This document shows, one piece after another, positions 38,888 through 50,154 of a stretch of 64,000 nucleotides of DNA (position 1 is the stretch's first letter; each line of letters begins with the position of its first letter). This DNA comes from Pseudomonas pseudonitroreducens. GTDB lineage: Bacteria; Pseudomonadota; Gammaproteobacteria; Pseudomonadales; Pseudomonadaceae. The stretch lies in assembly GCF_021603645.1 (NCBI RefSeq), contig NZ_BQHJ01000003.1, forward strand, positions 310,001-374,000, given 5' to 3'. A model generated the notes under the pieces. It saw only the letters and a list, made by a program, of their open reading frames with translations. It did no database searches and had not been told where the DNA came from. The translations under genes and the position numbers were made by a program.

Positions 38888-39659
38888 GCGCGTACGCGAA
38901 GACATTCAGAGCGTATTCCATCGAGACCCGGCGGCACGTAATGCCTTCGAAGTGCTCACCTGCTATCCGGGCCTGCATGCCGTCTGGCTGCACCGCCTGG
39001 CCCATGGTTTGTGGGTGTCCGGCTGGAAGTGGCTGGCGCGAATGGTGTCGAACTTCGGTCGTTGGATGACCGGTATCGAGATCCATCCAGGCGCGAAGAT
39101 CGGTCGTCGCTTCTTTATCGACCATGGCCTGGGTATCGTCATTGGCGAAACGGCCGAAATCGGCGACGACGTCACCATCTACCAGGGCGTGACCCTGGGC
39201 GGCACCAGCTGGAACAAGGGCAAGCGCCATCCGACCCTGGCCGATGGCGTGGTGGTAGGGGCGGGCGCCAAGGTGCTCGGCCCGTTCACCGTCGGTGCCG
39301 GCGCCAAGGTCGGCTCCAACGCCGTGGTGACCAAAGAGGTGCCTCCGGGCGCCACCGTTGTGGGGATTCCAGGGCGCATCATCATCAAGGATGACGCGGA
39401 TCAGGCGGCCAAGCGCCAGGCCATGGCAGAAAAGCTCGGGTTCGATGCCTACGGCGTCAGCCAGGACATGCCCGACCCGGTGGCTCGTGCCATTGGTCAG
39501 TTGCTTGACCACCTGCAGGCGGTCGATGGTCGTCTGGAAGGCATGTGCAAGGCTCTGACGGCCCTGGGTAGCGACTACTGTGCGAAGGATCTTCCGGTAC
39601 TGCGGGAAGAGGACTTCGCTGGAGTCAAGGGCGAGGAGAGCAGCAAGTCGGCGCAGTGA
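38880..39659 (+). CDS. cysE: Serine O-acetyltransferase
   Basis: A 259-residue left-handed beta-helix acetyltransferase making O-acetylserine for cysteine synthesis. N-terminal helical part ([20 protein letters not shown]), hexapeptide repeats from about 65 ([38 protein letters not shown]) and the catalytic His in FIDHG. The ATG at 38880 has GGAG 8 bases upstream and gives the usual MFER start; GTG 38871 and ATG 38874 are less likely. It overlaps the trmJ 3' end. Cysteine supply here sits just upstream of the sulfur-mobilising isc operon. Confidence 0.95.
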   Translation: MFERVREDIQSVFHRDPAARNAFEVLTCYPGLHAVWLHRLAHGLWVSGWKWLARMVSNFGRWMTGIEIHPGAKIGRRFFIDHGLGIVIGETAEIGDDVTIYQGVTLGGTSWNKGKRHPTLADGVVVGAGAKVLGPFTVGAGAKVGSNAVVTKEVPPGATVVGIPGRIIIKDDADQAAKRQAMAEKLGFDAYGVSQDMPDPVARAIGQLLDHLQAVDGRLEGMCKALTALGSDYCAKDLPVLREEDFAGVKGEESSKSAQ

Positions 39660-39732
39660 TGCGCCGGCCCTTGCATTGCTGCTACAATACGGCGCCGTTC
39701 GCTGGCTAATTCCGACTAAAGTAATAGGTCTT

Positions 39733-39766
39733 ATAGTTGACTTAAATAGTCGGAAAAGAGCATACT
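39733..39766 (+). promoter_or_regulatory. iscR promoter with overlapping IscR type-1 operator
   Basis: TTGACT (39737-39742), 18 bases, CATACT (39761-39766) form a sigma-70 promoter. The segment 39733-39757, ATAGTTGACTTAAATAGTCG onward, matches the E. coli type-1 IscR consensus (ATASYYGACTRWWWYAGTCRR) at nearly every constrained base and covers the -35, so holo-IscR should repress the operon. A second partial site (39710-39735) lies just upstream. Confidence 0.8.
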
Positions 39767-39799
39767 TCCGCCATACCAGCGATTCTTCCGGATTTCCCC

Positions 39800-40294
39800 A
39801 TGCGATTGACCACCAAAGGCCGCTATGCCGTCACCGCCATGCTCGATCTGGCGTTGCACGCCCAGCGTGGCCCGGTTTCTCTCGCCGATATCTCCGAGCG
39901 CCAGGGTATTTCCCTGTCCTACCTGGAACAGCTGTTCGCCAAGTTGCGCCGTGGCAACCTGGTGGTCAGCGTGCGTGGTCCGGGTGGCGGTTACCAGTTG
40001 TCCCGCGACATGACCGGCATCCACGTTGCCCAGGTGATCGATGCGGTCAACGAGTCGGTCGATGCTACCCGCTGCCAGGGCCAGGGTGACTGCCACTCCG
40101 GCGATACCTGCCTGACCCACCACTTGTGGTGCGACCTCAGTCAGCAGATTCACGAGTTCCTCAGCGGCATCAGCCTGGCCGACCTGGTCGAGCGCCGCGA
40201 AGTTCAAGAGGTCGCTCAGCGCCAGGACGAGCGTCGCTGCTCGGGCAGTAAGCCGCTGCGCCTCGACAAGATTGAAGCGTCCGCCATCGATTGA
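39800..40294 (+). CDS. iscR: Fe-S cluster regulator IscR
   Basis: A 164-residue Rrf2-family winged-HTH regulator ([40 protein letters not shown]). [2Fe-2S] ligands Cys92, Cys98 and Cys104 with His107 in [20 protein letters not shown] are all present. Holo-IscR represses the isc operon when clusters are plentiful. First gene of iscR-iscS-iscU-iscA-hscB-hscA-fdx-iscX. Confidence 0.97.
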   Translation: MRLTTKGRYAVTAMLDLALHAQRGPVSLADISERQGISLSYLEQLFAKLRRGNLVVSVRGPGGGYQLSRDMTGIHVAQVIDAVNESVDATRCQGQGDCHSGDTCLTHHLWCDLSQQIHEFLSGISLADLVERREVQEVAQRQDERRCSGSKPLRLDKIEASAID

Positions 40295-40322
40295 GCGAAC
40301 GCCCGCCTGTAGGAGTTACCTG

Positions 40323-41537
40323 ATGAGATTGCCGATTTACCTCGACTACTCCGCCACCACCCCGGTGGATCCGCGTGTCGCTCAGAAAATGGCCGACTGC
40401 CTGCTGGTTGACGGCAATTTCGGCAACCCGGCTTCGCGTTCCCACCTCTTCGGCTGGAAGGCCGAGGAAGCGGCTGAAAACGCCCGTCGCCAGGTCGCCG
40501 AACTGGTCAATGCCGACCCCCGCGAGATCGTCTGGACTTCCGGTGCCACCGAGTCCGATAACCTCGCCGTCAAGGGCGTCGCGCACTTCTATGCGACCAA
40601 GGGCAAGCACATCATCACCTCGAAGATCGAGCACAAGGCGGTCCTGGATACCTGCCGCCAGCTGGAGCGTGAAGGTTTCGAAGTGACCTACCTGGAGCCG
40701 ACCCCCGAGGGCATCATCACCCCGGCGATGGTCGAGGCCGCCCTGCGTGACGACACCATCCTGGTTTCGGTCATGCACGTGAACAACGAAGTCGGCAGCA
40801 TCAACGACATCGCTGCCATCGGTGAGCTGACCCGTTCGCGCGGCATCCTGCTGCACGTCGACGCTGCCCAGTCCGCCGGTAAAGTCGACATCGACCTGGA
40901 GAAACTCAAGGTCGACCTGATGTCCTTCTCCGCCCACAAGGTCTACGGCCCCAAAGGCATGGGCGCGCTGTACGTGCGTCGCAAGCCGCGTGTGCGCCTG
41001 GAAGCCCAGATGCACGGCGGCGGTCACGAGCGCGGCATGCGTTCGGGTACCCTGGCGACCCACCAGATCGTCGGCATGGGCGAAGCCTTCCGCATCGCCA
41101 AGGAAGAAATGCACCAGGAAATGGCTCGCATCGAAGGCCTGCGCAAGCGCTTCTTCGATCAGGTCCAGGACCTGGAAGAGCTGTATCTCAACGGCAGCCC
41201 GACTTCCTACGCGCCGAACATCCTCAACGTCAGCTTCAACTACGTCGAAGGCGAGTCGCTGATGATGTCGCTCAAGGACCTGGCCGTTTCGTCCGGCTCC
41301 GCCTGCACCTCGGCCTCGCTGGAGCCGTCCTACGTGCTCCGCGCCCTGGGTCGCAACGACGAACTGGCGCACAGCTCCATCCGTTTCAGCTTCGGCCGCT
41401 TCACTACTGAAGAAGAGGTCGACTACGCCGCCAAAAAGGTGGTGGAAGCCGTTTCCAAGCTGCGTGAACTCTCGCCGCTGTGGGATATGTTCAAAGAGGG
41501 TGTCGACCTGTCCAAGGTCGAATGGCAGGCCCACTGA
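40323..41537 (+). CDS. iscS: Cysteine desulfurase IscS
   Basis: A 404-residue PLP enzyme releasing sulfur from cysteine as an enzyme-bound persulfide. The PLP lysine lies in [14 protein letters not shown] and the persulfide cysteine on the mobile loop [14 protein letters not shown]. The ATG at 40323 has TAGGAG 8 bases upstream; the frame is open further upstream into the iscR 3' end but is not conserved. IscS delivers sulfur to IscU and to tRNA-thiolation and other partners. Confidence 0.97.
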   Translation: MRLPIYLDYSATTPVDPRVAQKMADCLLVDGNFGNPASRSHLFGWKAEEAAENARRQVAELVNADPREIVWTSGATESDNLAVKGVAHFYATKGKHIITSKIEHKAVLDTCRQLEREGFEVTYLEPTPEGIITPAMVEAALRDDTILVSVMHVNNEVGSINDIAAIGELTRSRGILLHVDAAQSAGKVDIDLEKLKVDLMSFSAHKVYGPKGMGALYVRRKPRVRLEAQMHGGGHERGMRSGTLATHQIVGMGEAFRIAKEEMHQEMARIEGLRKRFFDQVQDLEELYLNGSPTSYAPNILNVSFNYVEGESLMMSLKDLAVSSGSACTSASLEPSYVLRALGRNDELAHSSIRFSFGRFTTEEEVDYAAKKVVEAVSKLRELSPLWDMFKEGVDLSKVEWQAH

Positions 41538-41563
41538 CCCGCCCCATAGAGTGAGGATTAGCC

Positions 41564-41950
41564 ATGGCTTACAGTGACAAGGTCATCGACCACTACGAAA
41601 ACCCGCGCAACGTCGGCAAGCTCAATGCCGAAGACCCGGATGTCGGCACCGGCATGGTCGGTGCTCCCGCCTGCGGCGACGTGATGCGCCTGCAGATCAA
41701 GGTCAACGAGCAGGGCGTCATCGAAGACGCCAAGTTCAAGACTTACGGCTGCGGTTCCGCCATCGCCTCCAGCTCCCTCGCCACCGAGTGGATGAAGGGC
41801 AAGACGCTGGACGAGGCCGAATCCATCAAGAACACCACCATCGCCGAAGAGCTGGCCCTGCCGCCAGTGAAGATCCACTGCTCGGTGCTCGCCGAGGACG
41901 CCATCAAGGCGGCCGTGCGCGACTACAAGCAGAAGAAAGGTCTGCTCTGA
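41564..41950 (+). CDS. iscU: Fe-S cluster scaffold IscU
   Basis: A 128-residue scaffold. Cluster ligands Cys37 (GAPACGDV), Cys63 (YGCGSA) and Cys106 (KIHCSVLAED) with Asp39 are intact, as is the LPPVK motif recognised by HscA. It receives sulfur from IscS and passes clusters on with HscBA help. The start follows GTGAGGA at 8 bases. Length equals the E. coli protein. Confidence 0.97.
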   Translation: MAYSDKVIDHYENPRNVGKLNAEDPDVGTGMVGAPACGDVMRLQIKVNEQGVIEDAKFKTYGCGSAIASSSLATEWMKGKTLDEAESIKNTTIAEELALPPVKIHCSVLAEDAIKAAVRDYKQKKGLL

Positions 41951-41976
41951 AGCGATTCGTTGAGTAAGGAGTTCCC

Positions 41977-42300
41977 ATGGCCATCAGCATGACCGAATCC
42001 GCCGCCAACCATGTTCGCCGTTCTCTCGAAGGGCGCGGCAAGGGTGAGGGCATTCGTCTTGGCGTGCGCACCACCGGGTGTTCCGGGCTGGCCTATGTGC
42101 TGGAGTTCGTTGACGAACTGGCAGCCGAGGACCAGGTCTTCGAGAGCCACGGCGTGAAGGTCATCATCGACCCGAAAAGCCTGGTCTACCTCGACGGTAC
42201 CGAGTTGGACTTCACCAAGGAAGGCCTCAACGAGGGCTTCAAGTTCAACAACCCGAACGTGCGCGGTGAGTGTGGCTGCGGCGAAAGCTTCAACGTCTGA
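41977..42300 (+). CDS. iscA: A-type Fe-S carrier IscA
   Basis: A 107-residue carrier with the three invariant cysteines Cys35 (TTGCSGLAY), Cys99 and Cys101 ([11 protein letters not shown]). A-type proteins take clusters from IscU to [4Fe-4S] targets. TAAGGAG precedes the ATG. Between iscU and hscB in the usual order. Confidence 0.97.
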   Translation: MAISMTESAANHVRRSLEGRGKGEGIRLGVRTTGCSGLAYVLEFVDELAAEDQVFESHGVKVIIDPKSLVYLDGTELDFTKEGLNEGFKFNNPNVRGECGCGESFNV

Positions 42301-42308
42301 GGTCGGGT

Positions 42309-42830
42309 GTGGGTAGTCCCTGTCACTTCGCGCTGTTCGATTTGCAGCCGGGCTTCCGGATCGATCTGGAAGCCCTTGGCAACCGCTACCGCGAGCTGGT
42401 GCGGACGGTCCATCCGGATCGCTTCGCCGATGCCTCCGAGCGCGAGCAGCGCCTGGCGCAGTCCAAGGCTGCCGAGCTCAACGATGCCTACCAGACGCTG
42501 AAGAGCGTGCCGCGTCGTGCCCTGTACTTGCTGGCGTTGCGCGGCGATGCGTTGCCGCTGGAGGCCACGGTACAGGATCCGGAATTCCTGCTGCAGCAGA
42601 TGCAGCTGCGCGAGGACCTGGAAGACCTGCAGGACAGCGCCGATCTCGATGGCGTGGCGCAGTTCAAGCGTCAGTTGAAATCCGCCCAGCAGCGTCTGGA
42701 AGAGGATTTCGCCGATTGCTGGGACGATACCGGTCGCCGTGAGTTGGCCGAGCGTCTGGTTCGCCGCATGCAGTTCCTCGACAAGCTGGCGCAGGAAGTG
42801 CGGCAGCTCGAAGAGCGACTCGACGATTAA
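42309..42830 (+). CDS. hscB: J-domain co-chaperone HscB
   Basis: A 173-residue protein, starting at a GTG (42309) with GAGG 6 bases upstream; this gives [16 protein letters not shown], the Pseudomonas HscB start, and a longer frame into iscA is rejected. J domain with the HPD motif at His35-Asp37 (RTVHPDRF) and a C-terminal three-helix IscU-binding domain ([26 protein letters not shown]). It stimulates HscA ATPase and delivers IscU. Confidence 0.95.
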   Translation: MGSPCHFALFDLQPGFRIDLEALGNRYRELVRTVHPDRFADASEREQRLAQSKAAELNDAYQTLKSVPRRALYLLALRGDALPLEATVQDPEFLLQQMQLREDLEDLQDSADLDGVAQFKRQLKSAQQRLEEDFADCWDDTGRRELAERLVRRMQFLDKLAQEVRQLEERLDD

Positions 42831-42874
42831 TCCGCGCGGCCCGTGCCGCGCCCGATAGCCTGATTAGAAACCGC

Positions 42875-44734
<1,860 letters not shown>

Positions 44735-44740
44735 GCGAAG

Positions 44741-45079
44741 ATGCCGCAGATTGTCTTTCTGCCCCACGCCGAACACTGCCCCGAAGGCGCGGTGATCGAA
44801 GCCCAGCCGGGCGAAACCATCATGAAGGCGGCGCTGCGCAACGGCATCGAGATCGAACACGCCTGTGAGATGTCCTGTGCCTGCACCACCTGTCACGTGA
44901 TCGTGCGCGAGGGCTTCAACTCGATGGAAGGCTCCGACGAGCTGGAAGACGACATGCTGGACAAGGCCTGGGGTCTGGAGCCGGATTCGCGCCTGTCCTG
45001 CCAGGCCGTGGTCGGCGAGACCGATCTGGTGGTGGAAATTCCGAAATACACCATCAACCAGGTGTCCGAAGGTCACTGA
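44741..45079 (+). CDS. fdx: Isc [2Fe-2S] ferredoxin
   Basis: A 112-residue adrenodoxin-type ferredoxin. Cluster ligands Cys42, Cys48, Cys51 (HACEMSCACTTCHV) and a fourth in RLSCQAVV. It donates electrons during cluster assembly and repair. Six bases downstream of hscA with a GCGAAG ribosome-site remnant; 14 bases before iscX. Confidence 0.96.
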   Translation: MPQIVFLPHAEHCPEGAVIEAQPGETIMKAALRNGIEIEHACEMSCACTTCHVIVREGFNSMEGSDELEDDMLDKAWGLEPDSRLSCQAVVGETDLVVEIPKYTINQVSEGH

Positions 45080-45093
45080 GGCGGAGCGTTCGC

Positions 45094-45294
45094 ATGAGTC
45101 TGAAATGGGTTGATGTGCTCGAAATCGCCATCCAGCTGGCCGAGTCCCAGCCGGACGTCGATCCGCGCTACGTGAATTTCGTCGATCTGCACCGCTGGGT
45201 GCTGGCATTGCCGGAGTTCAGCGACGATCCTTCCCGTGGCGGGGAAAAGGTCCTGGAGGCCATCCAGGCTGCCTGGATCGAAGAAGCCGACTGA
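45094..45294 (+). CDS. iscX: IscX, small acidic Isc accessory protein
   Basis: A 66-residue winged-helix-like acidic protein (MSLKWVDVLEIAIQLAESQP, DVDPRYVNFVDLHRWVLALP). IscX binds IscS and adjusts sulfur delivery as an iron-dependent adaptor. Last gene of the operon; the repeat and the terminator at 45400 follow. Confidence 0.95.
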   Translation: MSLKWVDVLEIAIQLAESQPDVDPRYVNFVDLHRWVLALPEFSDDPSRGGEKVLEAIQAAWIEEAD

Positions 45295-45299
45295 AAGCG

Positions 45300-45384
45300 G
45301 CGGCAGGCGGCGGGCTGCAGGCTGCAGGCAAAATCAACAGCCGCCTTTCGCCTGCAGCCTAAGGCCTGCTGCCTGAAGCCGCCC
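45300..45384. repeat. Intergenic inverted repeat, family 2, copy 1
   Basis: Arms AGGCTGCAGGC (45319-45329) and GCCTGCAGCCT (45350-45360), plus outer GGC/GCAGG-rich flanks (45300-45315, 45364-45384). The motif (GCAGGCTGCAGG / GCCTGAAGC) is unlike the REPIN core but resembles the element at 54838, so it is a second repeat family. Confidence 0.65.
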
Positions 45385-45399
45385 TTATGCTTTTCCCCG

Positions 45400-45431
45400 A
45401 ACCCGCGTATAATTCGCGGGTTTTATCTTTA
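45400..45431 (+). terminator. Isc-operon terminator with a TATAAT in its loop
   Basis: AACCCGCG (45400-45407), loop TATAATT, CGCGGGTT (45415-45422), then TTATCTTT. The loop spells TATAAT (45408-45413), a perfect -10 with TTATGC (45385-45390) as a possible -35 at 17 bases. It may end isc transcription and start ndk transcription. Confidence 0.7.
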
Positions 45432-45612
45432 GGTGAGCTGTCGAAAATTTCCCCAGGGGAATTTTCCAGCCGCCGGCCCTGTCGCAGTCGGGCCGGTTTC
45501 GCGGCTGCCGCCCATCGGGCGTGGCGCGCGGCAAACCCTAGAATCGCAGGAGCTCCTGGCCACGCCAGGGGCTTCTTGGCATTACCAACCTTGCTTTTTC
45601 GGAGTTATTTCC
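45432..45612 (+). promoter_or_regulatory. Structured 5' leader of ndk
   Basis: About 180 bases without a gene. GAAAATTTCCCC/GGGGAATTTTC forms a near-perfect hairpin (45444-45467), and further inverted segments (about 45500-45590) follow. GGAG lies at 45601-45604 before the ndk ATG. No known riboswitch class recognised. Confidence 0.45.
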
Positions 45613-46044
45613 ATGGCCCTGCAACGTACCTTCTCCATCATCAAGCCCGACGCCGTTTCCAAGAACGTCATCGGCGAAATCCTGACCCGCTTCGAGAAAG
45701 CCGGCCTGCGCGTTGTCGCTTCCAAGATGGTTCAGCTGTCCGAGCGCGAAGCTGGCGGTTTCTACGCCGAGCACAAAGAGCGCCCCTTCTTCAAGGACCT
45801 GGTTTCCTTCATGACTTCCGGCCCGGTCGTTGTCCAGGTTCTGGAAGGCGAAGACGCCATCCTGCGCAACCGTGAACTGATGGGCGCCACCGATCCGAAG
45901 AAAGCCGACGCCGGCACCATCCGCGCCGACTTCGCCGTTTCCATCGACGAGAACGCCGTACACGGTTCCGACTCGGAAGCTTCCGCTGCTCGTGAAATCG
46001 CTTACTTCTTCTCCAGCACCGAGGTGTGCGAGCGCATTCGCTGA
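45613..46044 (+). CDS. ndk: Nucleoside diphosphate kinase
   Basis: A 143-residue protein of standard length. Phospho-acceptor His117 in [18 protein letters not shown] start and [14 protein letters not shown] loop are family signatures. It equilibrates NTP pools through a phospho-His intermediate; in P. aeruginosa it also helps set GTP for alginate. The ATG at 45613 has GGAG 8 bases upstream; upstream in-frame starts belong to the leader and are rejected. Confidence 0.97.
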   Translation: MALQRTFSIIKPDAVSKNVIGEILTRFEKAGLRVVASKMVQLSEREAGGFYAEHKERPFFKDLVSFMTSGPVVVQVLEGEDAILRNRELMGATDPKKADAGTIRADFAVSIDENAVHGSDSEASAAREIAYFFSSTEVCERIR

Positions 46045-46071
46045 TAACGGCGAATGAGCGAGGGTGAATCC

Positions 46072-47220
46072 ATGACTGATACCGCTGTAAAGGCCAACCT
46101 GCTGGGCATGACCAAGCCCCAGCTCGAGGAATTCTTCGAGTCCATCGGTGAAAAGCGCTTCCGCGCCGGCCAGGTGATGCAATGGATTCACCACTTTGGC
46201 GCTGTCGAGTTCAGCGCCATGACGAACGTCGGCAAGGCCTTGCGCGAAAAGCTCGAGGCCGTTGCCGAAATTCGTCCTCCGGAGATCGTCAGCCAGGACA
46301 TTTCCGCTGACGGTACCCGCAAGTGGGTGGTGCGCGTGGCCTCGGGCAGCTGCGTCGAGACCGTGTACATCCCGCAAGGCGGCCGCGGCACCCTGTGCGT
46401 GTCGTCGCAGGCCGGTTGCGCGCTGGACTGCAGCTTCTGCTCCACCGGCAAGCAAGGCTTCAACAGCGACCTGACCTCCGCCGAGATCATCGGCCAGGTG
46501 TGGATCGCCAACCAATCGTTCGGGACCATCCCGGGCAAGATCGACCGTGCCATCACCAACGTGGTGATGATGGGCATGGGCGAGCCGCTGCTGAACTTCG
46601 ACAACGTCGTGACCGCCATGAGCATCATGATGGAAGACCTCGGCTACGGTATTTCCAAGCGCAAGGTGACCCTGTCCACCTCCGGCGTTGTGCCGATGAT
46701 CGACAAGCTCGCCGAGGTGACCGACGTGTCCCTGGCCCTGTCGCTGCATGCGCCCAACGACGAGCTGCGCAACAAGCTGGTGCCGATCAACAAGAAGTAC
46801 CCGCTCGAGATGCTGCTCGACTCCTGCTATCGCTACATCACGCGTCTGGGCAAGGAACGCGTGCTGACGATCGAGTACACCCTGCTGGCCGGCGTCAACG
46901 ACCAGCCCGAGCATGCTGAGCAACTGATCGCACTGCTCAAGGATTTCCCTTGCAAGATCAACCTGATTCCGTTTAATCCGTTCCCGCATTCCGGTTACGA
47001 GCGGCCGAGCAACAATGCCATCCGCCGATTCCAGGACATGCTGCACAAGAGCGGCTTCAACGTGACTGTTCGTACCACCCGCGGCGACGATATCGACGCT
47101 GCCTGTGGTCAATTGGTGGGCCAGGTGATGGACCGCACCCGCCGTAGCGAACGTTACATTGCCGTACGACAACTGGCTGCGGACGCCGACCAGGCCCCGA
47201 CCAACGCCAATCGAAACTGA
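46072..47220 (+). CDS. rlmN: Dual-specificity RNA methyltransferase RlmN (m2A2503/m2A37)
   Basis: A 382-residue radical-SAM enzyme. CX3CX2C motif at Cys116, Cys120, Cys123 ([11 protein letters not shown]); the methyl-carrying cysteine is in [12 protein letters not shown] near the C-terminus. It methylates C2 of A2503 in 23S rRNA and A37 of some tRNAs. The ATG at 46072 ([12 protein letters not shown]) is chosen over 46054 because GAGGGTGA upstream fits and conservation begins there. 15 bases before pilF. Confidence 0.96.
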   Translation: MTDTAVKANLLGMTKPQLEEFFESIGEKRFRAGQVMQWIHHFGAVEFSAMTNVGKALREKLEAVAEIRPPEIVSQDISADGTRKWVVRVASGSCVETVYIPQGGRGTLCVSSQAGCALDCSFCSTGKQGFNSDLTSAEIIGQVWIANQSFGTIPGKIDRAITNVVMMGMGEPLLNFDNVVTAMSIMMEDLGYGISKRKVTLSTSGVVPMIDKLAEVTDVSLALSLHAPNDELRNKLVPINKKYPLEMLLDSCYRYITRLGKERVLTIEYTLLAGVNDQPEHAEQLIALLKDFPCKINLIPFNPFPHSGYERPSNNAIRRFQDMLHKSGFNVTVRTTRGDDIDAACGQLVGQVMDRTRRSERYIAVRQLAADADQAPTNANRN

Positions 47221-47235
47221 CTAGGGAGGATTCCG

Positions 47236-47994
47236 ATGACCCTGCGCGCCGCGCTGTGCTTACTGTTGGCAACCGTGCTGACGGGTTGCGTGACGACTGG
47301 TAAACAGGATCCTCTGAAGACCGAGAAGGGCCGGGACGAGGCGCGCGACGCCTACATCCAGCTCGGCATCGGCTACCTGCAAATGGGCAATACCGAGCAG
47401 GCCAAGGTGCCGCTGCGACAGGCCCTGGATATCGATTCGTCGAGTGCCGATGCCCATGCTGCGCTGGCTGTCGTCTATCAGACCGAGATGGAGCCGAAGC
47501 TCGCGGAAACCGAGTTCCGCAAGGCGCTCTCGGCGCGCTCTGGTGATGCACGTATTCTGAACAACTACGCCAGCTTCCTTTTCGAGCAGAAGCGCTATCA
47601 GGAAGCCTACGACACCTACATGAAGGCCACAGACGACGGCCTTTATTCCGAGCGTTCGCGGATTTTCGAGAACCTCGGCCTGGTCAGCATGAAGCTCAAC
47701 AAGCGCGCAGAGGCCAAGGAATTCTTCGAGAAGGCTGTGCGCCTGAACCGGAATACTCCCGGCGCGCTGATCGAGCTGGCGGACCTTAACTACCAGGATC
47801 GCGAGTACGTGCCGTCCCGCGCATTCTATGAGGAATACCTCAAGCAAGGCCCGCAGACTGCGCGTAGCCTGCTGTTGGGGATTCGACTGGCAAAGATTTT
47901 CGACGACCGGGATACCGCTGCCAGCTACGGGCTGCAACTCAAGCGCCTGTATCCCGCATCTCCTGAATACCAGGCATACCAGGCGGATAAATGA
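47236..47994 (+). CDS. pilF: Type IV pilus pilotin lipoprotein PilF
   Basis: A 252-residue TPR lipoprotein. Lipobox VLTGC at Cys18; six or so TPR units follow from residue 40 (YIQLGIGYLQMGNTEQAKVP, HAALAVVYQTEMEPKLAETE, RILNNYASFLFEQKRYQEAY). PilF moves the PilQ secretin to the outer membrane and helps it multimerise. AGGAGGA precedes the ATG. Its 3' end overlaps rodZ (ATGATG). Confidence 0.95.
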   Translation: MTLRAALCLLLATVLTGCVTTGKQDPLKTEKGRDEARDAYIQLGIGYLQMGNTEQAKVPLRQALDIDSSSADAHAALAVVYQTEMEPKLAETEFRKALSARSGDARILNNYASFLFEQKRYQEAYDTYMKATDDGLYSERSRIFENLGLVSMKLNKRAEAKEFFEKAVRLNRNTPGALIELADLNYQDREYVPSRAFYEEYLKQGPQTARSLLLGIRLAKIFDDRDTAASYGLQLKRLYPASPEYQAYQADK

Positions 47995-49022
47995 TGAATA
48001 CGTCGCAGCCCGATGTTATCGGCACGACCCGCGCCAATCCTGGCGAGACCCTGCGCCAGGCGCGCGAGAACAAGGGCTGGAGCACCGCGCAGGTGGCCGG
48101 CCAGCTGAACCTGACCGAAAATGCCTTGCGCCAGCTGGAACAGGGTTCCTTCGAACAGTTGCCGGGGCATACCTTCGCCCGCGGCTATATCCGTGCCTAC
48201 GCCAAACTGCTGGGCATGGACCAGGCCCAGATGGTCACCGCCTTCGACCAGTACACCGGTACCGATGCCAGCGGCAGCAACGTCCAGGCGCTGGGGCGCG
48301 TCGTTGAGCCCGTGCGGCTGTCGCGCAATCTGCTGCGCCTGTTCAGTTTGGTCCTGCTGGCCGTGCTCATCGGCTTCGGCTACTTCTGGTGGCAGGAGCG
48401 CTCTGCGCGCCCGGCCGAGACCGGCAGCCTGAACATGGAGCATGTCGAGGTCGAGAGCGCCGACGGCACCACCGAGATCCATACGCTTGACGAGCCGGAA
48501 GACCAGGCCGTCGCCGAGGACCAGGCCAATACTCCGCCGGCACCGACCGAGCCGGCCGGCGACAACGGCAGCGCTGAGGCTCCGCTCGAGACTGCACCGT
48601 CGACCGCAACGACTCCGGCCACCCCGGGCGTGCCGGCTGCTGCCGAAACCGCTCCCGCCGTCCAGGCTCCGGCAACTCCGGCCCAGCAACCGACTGCCCA
48701 GCAGCCTGTCGCGCCGGCCAGCCCGGTCGCCCCGGTGGCTCCGACCGAGGCGCCTGCCGCTCCGGTGGTCGCTTCCGCCGGTCAGGGCGTGGTCAAGGTT
48801 CAGTTCAGCGCTGATTGCTGGACCCAGGTGACCGATGCTGACGGCAAGGTCGTCCTCGAGGGCCTCAAGCGCAAGGGCGAATCACTGGAAGTCGCCGCCA
48901 AGGCACCGGTCCAGCTGCGCCTGGGCTTCGCCCAGGGCGCCCAGGTCAGCTACAACGGCCAGCCGGTCGAAGTCACACCGGCGCGTGGTGGTACCGCACG
49001 CCTGAAGTTGGGTGGACAGTAA
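47991..49022 (+). CDS. rodZ: Cell-shape protein RodZ
   Basis: A 343-residue protein: N-terminal HTH (about 18-80, [20 protein letters not shown]), one TM helix ([20 protein letters not shown], about 113-133), a long Ala/Pro/Thr-rich periplasmic linker (about 165-265) and a C-terminal DUF4115 beta domain ([20 protein letters not shown]). RodZ links MreB filaments to the elongasome. An ATG/ATGATG start overlaps pilF; MNTSQPD at 47994 is an alternative. Confidence 0.95.
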   Translation: MMNTSQPDVIGTTRANPGETLRQARENKGWSTAQVAGQLNLTENALRQLEQGSFEQLPGHTFARGYIRAYAKLLGMDQAQMVTAFDQYTGTDASGSNVQALGRVVEPVRLSRNLLRLFSLVLLAVLIGFGYFWWQERSARPAETGSLNMEHVEVESADGTTEIHTLDEPEDQAVAEDQANTPPAPTEPAGDNGSAEAPLETAPSTATTPATPGVPAAAETAPAVQAPATPAQQPTAQQPVAPASPVAPVAPTEAPAAPVVASAGQGVVKVQFSADCWTQVTDADGKVVLEGLKRKGESLEVAAKAPVQLRLGFAQGAQVSYNGQPVEVTPARGGTARLKLGGQ

Positions 49023-49023
49023 G

Positions 49024-50136
49024 ATGCATTGCGAGTCTCCGATCAAACGTCGCCTGTCCCGCAAGATCTGGGTAGGCAACGTGCCGGTGGGTGGGGACGC
49101 CCCCATCGCCGTGCAGAGCATGACCAACACCGACACCCTGGACGTGGCTGCCACCGTGGCCCAGATCCGTCGTCTGGAAGATGCCGGTGCTGACATTGTC
49201 CGCGTCTCCGTGCCGGACATGGACGCCGCCGAGGCGTTCGGCAAGATCAAGCAGCAGGTGAAGGTCCCGCTGGTTGCCGATATCCACTTCGACTACAAGA
49301 TCGCCTTGCGCGTGGCCGAATTGGGTGTCGACTGCCTGCGCATCAACCCGGGCAACATCGGTCGCGAAGACCGGGTAAAGGCCGTGGTGGATGCTGCCCG
49401 CGAGCGCAATATCCCGATCCGCATCGGCGTCAACGCCGGCTCCCTGGAGAAGGACCTGCAGAAGAAGTACGGCGAGCCTACCCCCGAGGCGTTGCTGGAA
49501 TCGGCCATGCGCCATGTCGATCACCTCGACCGCCTGGACTTCCAGAACTTCAAGGTCAGTGTGAAGGCCTCCGACGTGTTCATGGCCGTGGCCGCCTACC
49601 GGCTGCTGGCCAAGCAGATCGAGCAACCCCTGCACCTGGGCATCACCGAAGCCGGTGGCCTGCGTTCGGGCACCGTGAAATCGGCGGTGGGCCTGGGCAT
49701 GCTGCTGGCCGAAGGTATCGGCGATACCATCCGCATCTCGCTGGCCGCCGACCCGGTGGAAGAGATCAAGGTCGGCTTCGATATCCTCAAGTCGCTGCGC
49801 CTGCGTTCCCGTGGCATCAACTTCATCGCCTGCCCGAGCTGCTCGCGGCAGAACTTCGATGTGGTGAAGACCATGAACGAGCTGGAAGGCCGCCTGGAGG
49901 ACCTGCTGGTGCCGTTGGACGTCGCCGTGATCGGCTGCGTGGTCAACGGCCCGGGTGAAGCCAAGGAAGCCCATATCGGCCTTACCGGTGGTACGCCGAG
50001 CAACCTGATCTACATCGACGGCAAGCCGGCGCAGAAGCTGCAGAACGATAACCTGGTGGATGAGCTGGAACGGCTGATCCGCGAAAAAGCGGCCGAGAAG
50101 GCCGAGGCCGACGCCGCACTCATCGTGCGCGGCTGA
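49024..50136 (+). CDS. ispG: 4-hydroxy-3-methylbut-2-enyl diphosphate synthase
   Basis: A 370-residue MEP-pathway enzyme using a [4Fe-4S] cluster. Ligands are Cys in [10 protein letters not shown] and [14 protein letters not shown]-barrel part [40 protein letters not shown]. Start ATG 49024, one base after the rodZ TAA; an in-frame GTG at 49012 overlaps rodZ and is rejected. Needs the Isc-made cluster, fitting its place downstream of isc genes. Confidence 0.96.
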   Translation: MHCESPIKRRLSRKIWVGNVPVGGDAPIAVQSMTNTDTLDVAATVAQIRRLEDAGADIVRVSVPDMDAAEAFGKIKQQVKVPLVADIHFDYKIALRVAELGVDCLRINPGNIGREDRVKAVVDAARERNIPIRIGVNAGSLEKDLQKKYGEPTPEALLESAMRHVDHLDRLDFQNFKVSVKASDVFMAVAAYRLLAKQIEQPLHLGITEAGGLRSGTVKSAVGLGMLLAEGIGDTIRISLAADPVEEIKVGFDILKSLRLRSRGINFIACPSCSRQNFDVVKTMNELEGRLEDLLVPLDVAVIGCVVNGPGEAKEAHIGLTGGTPSNLIYIDGKPAQKLQNDNLVDELERLIREKAAEKAEADAALIVRG

Positions 50137-50154
50137 CCGCAACAAGGATCCTAA

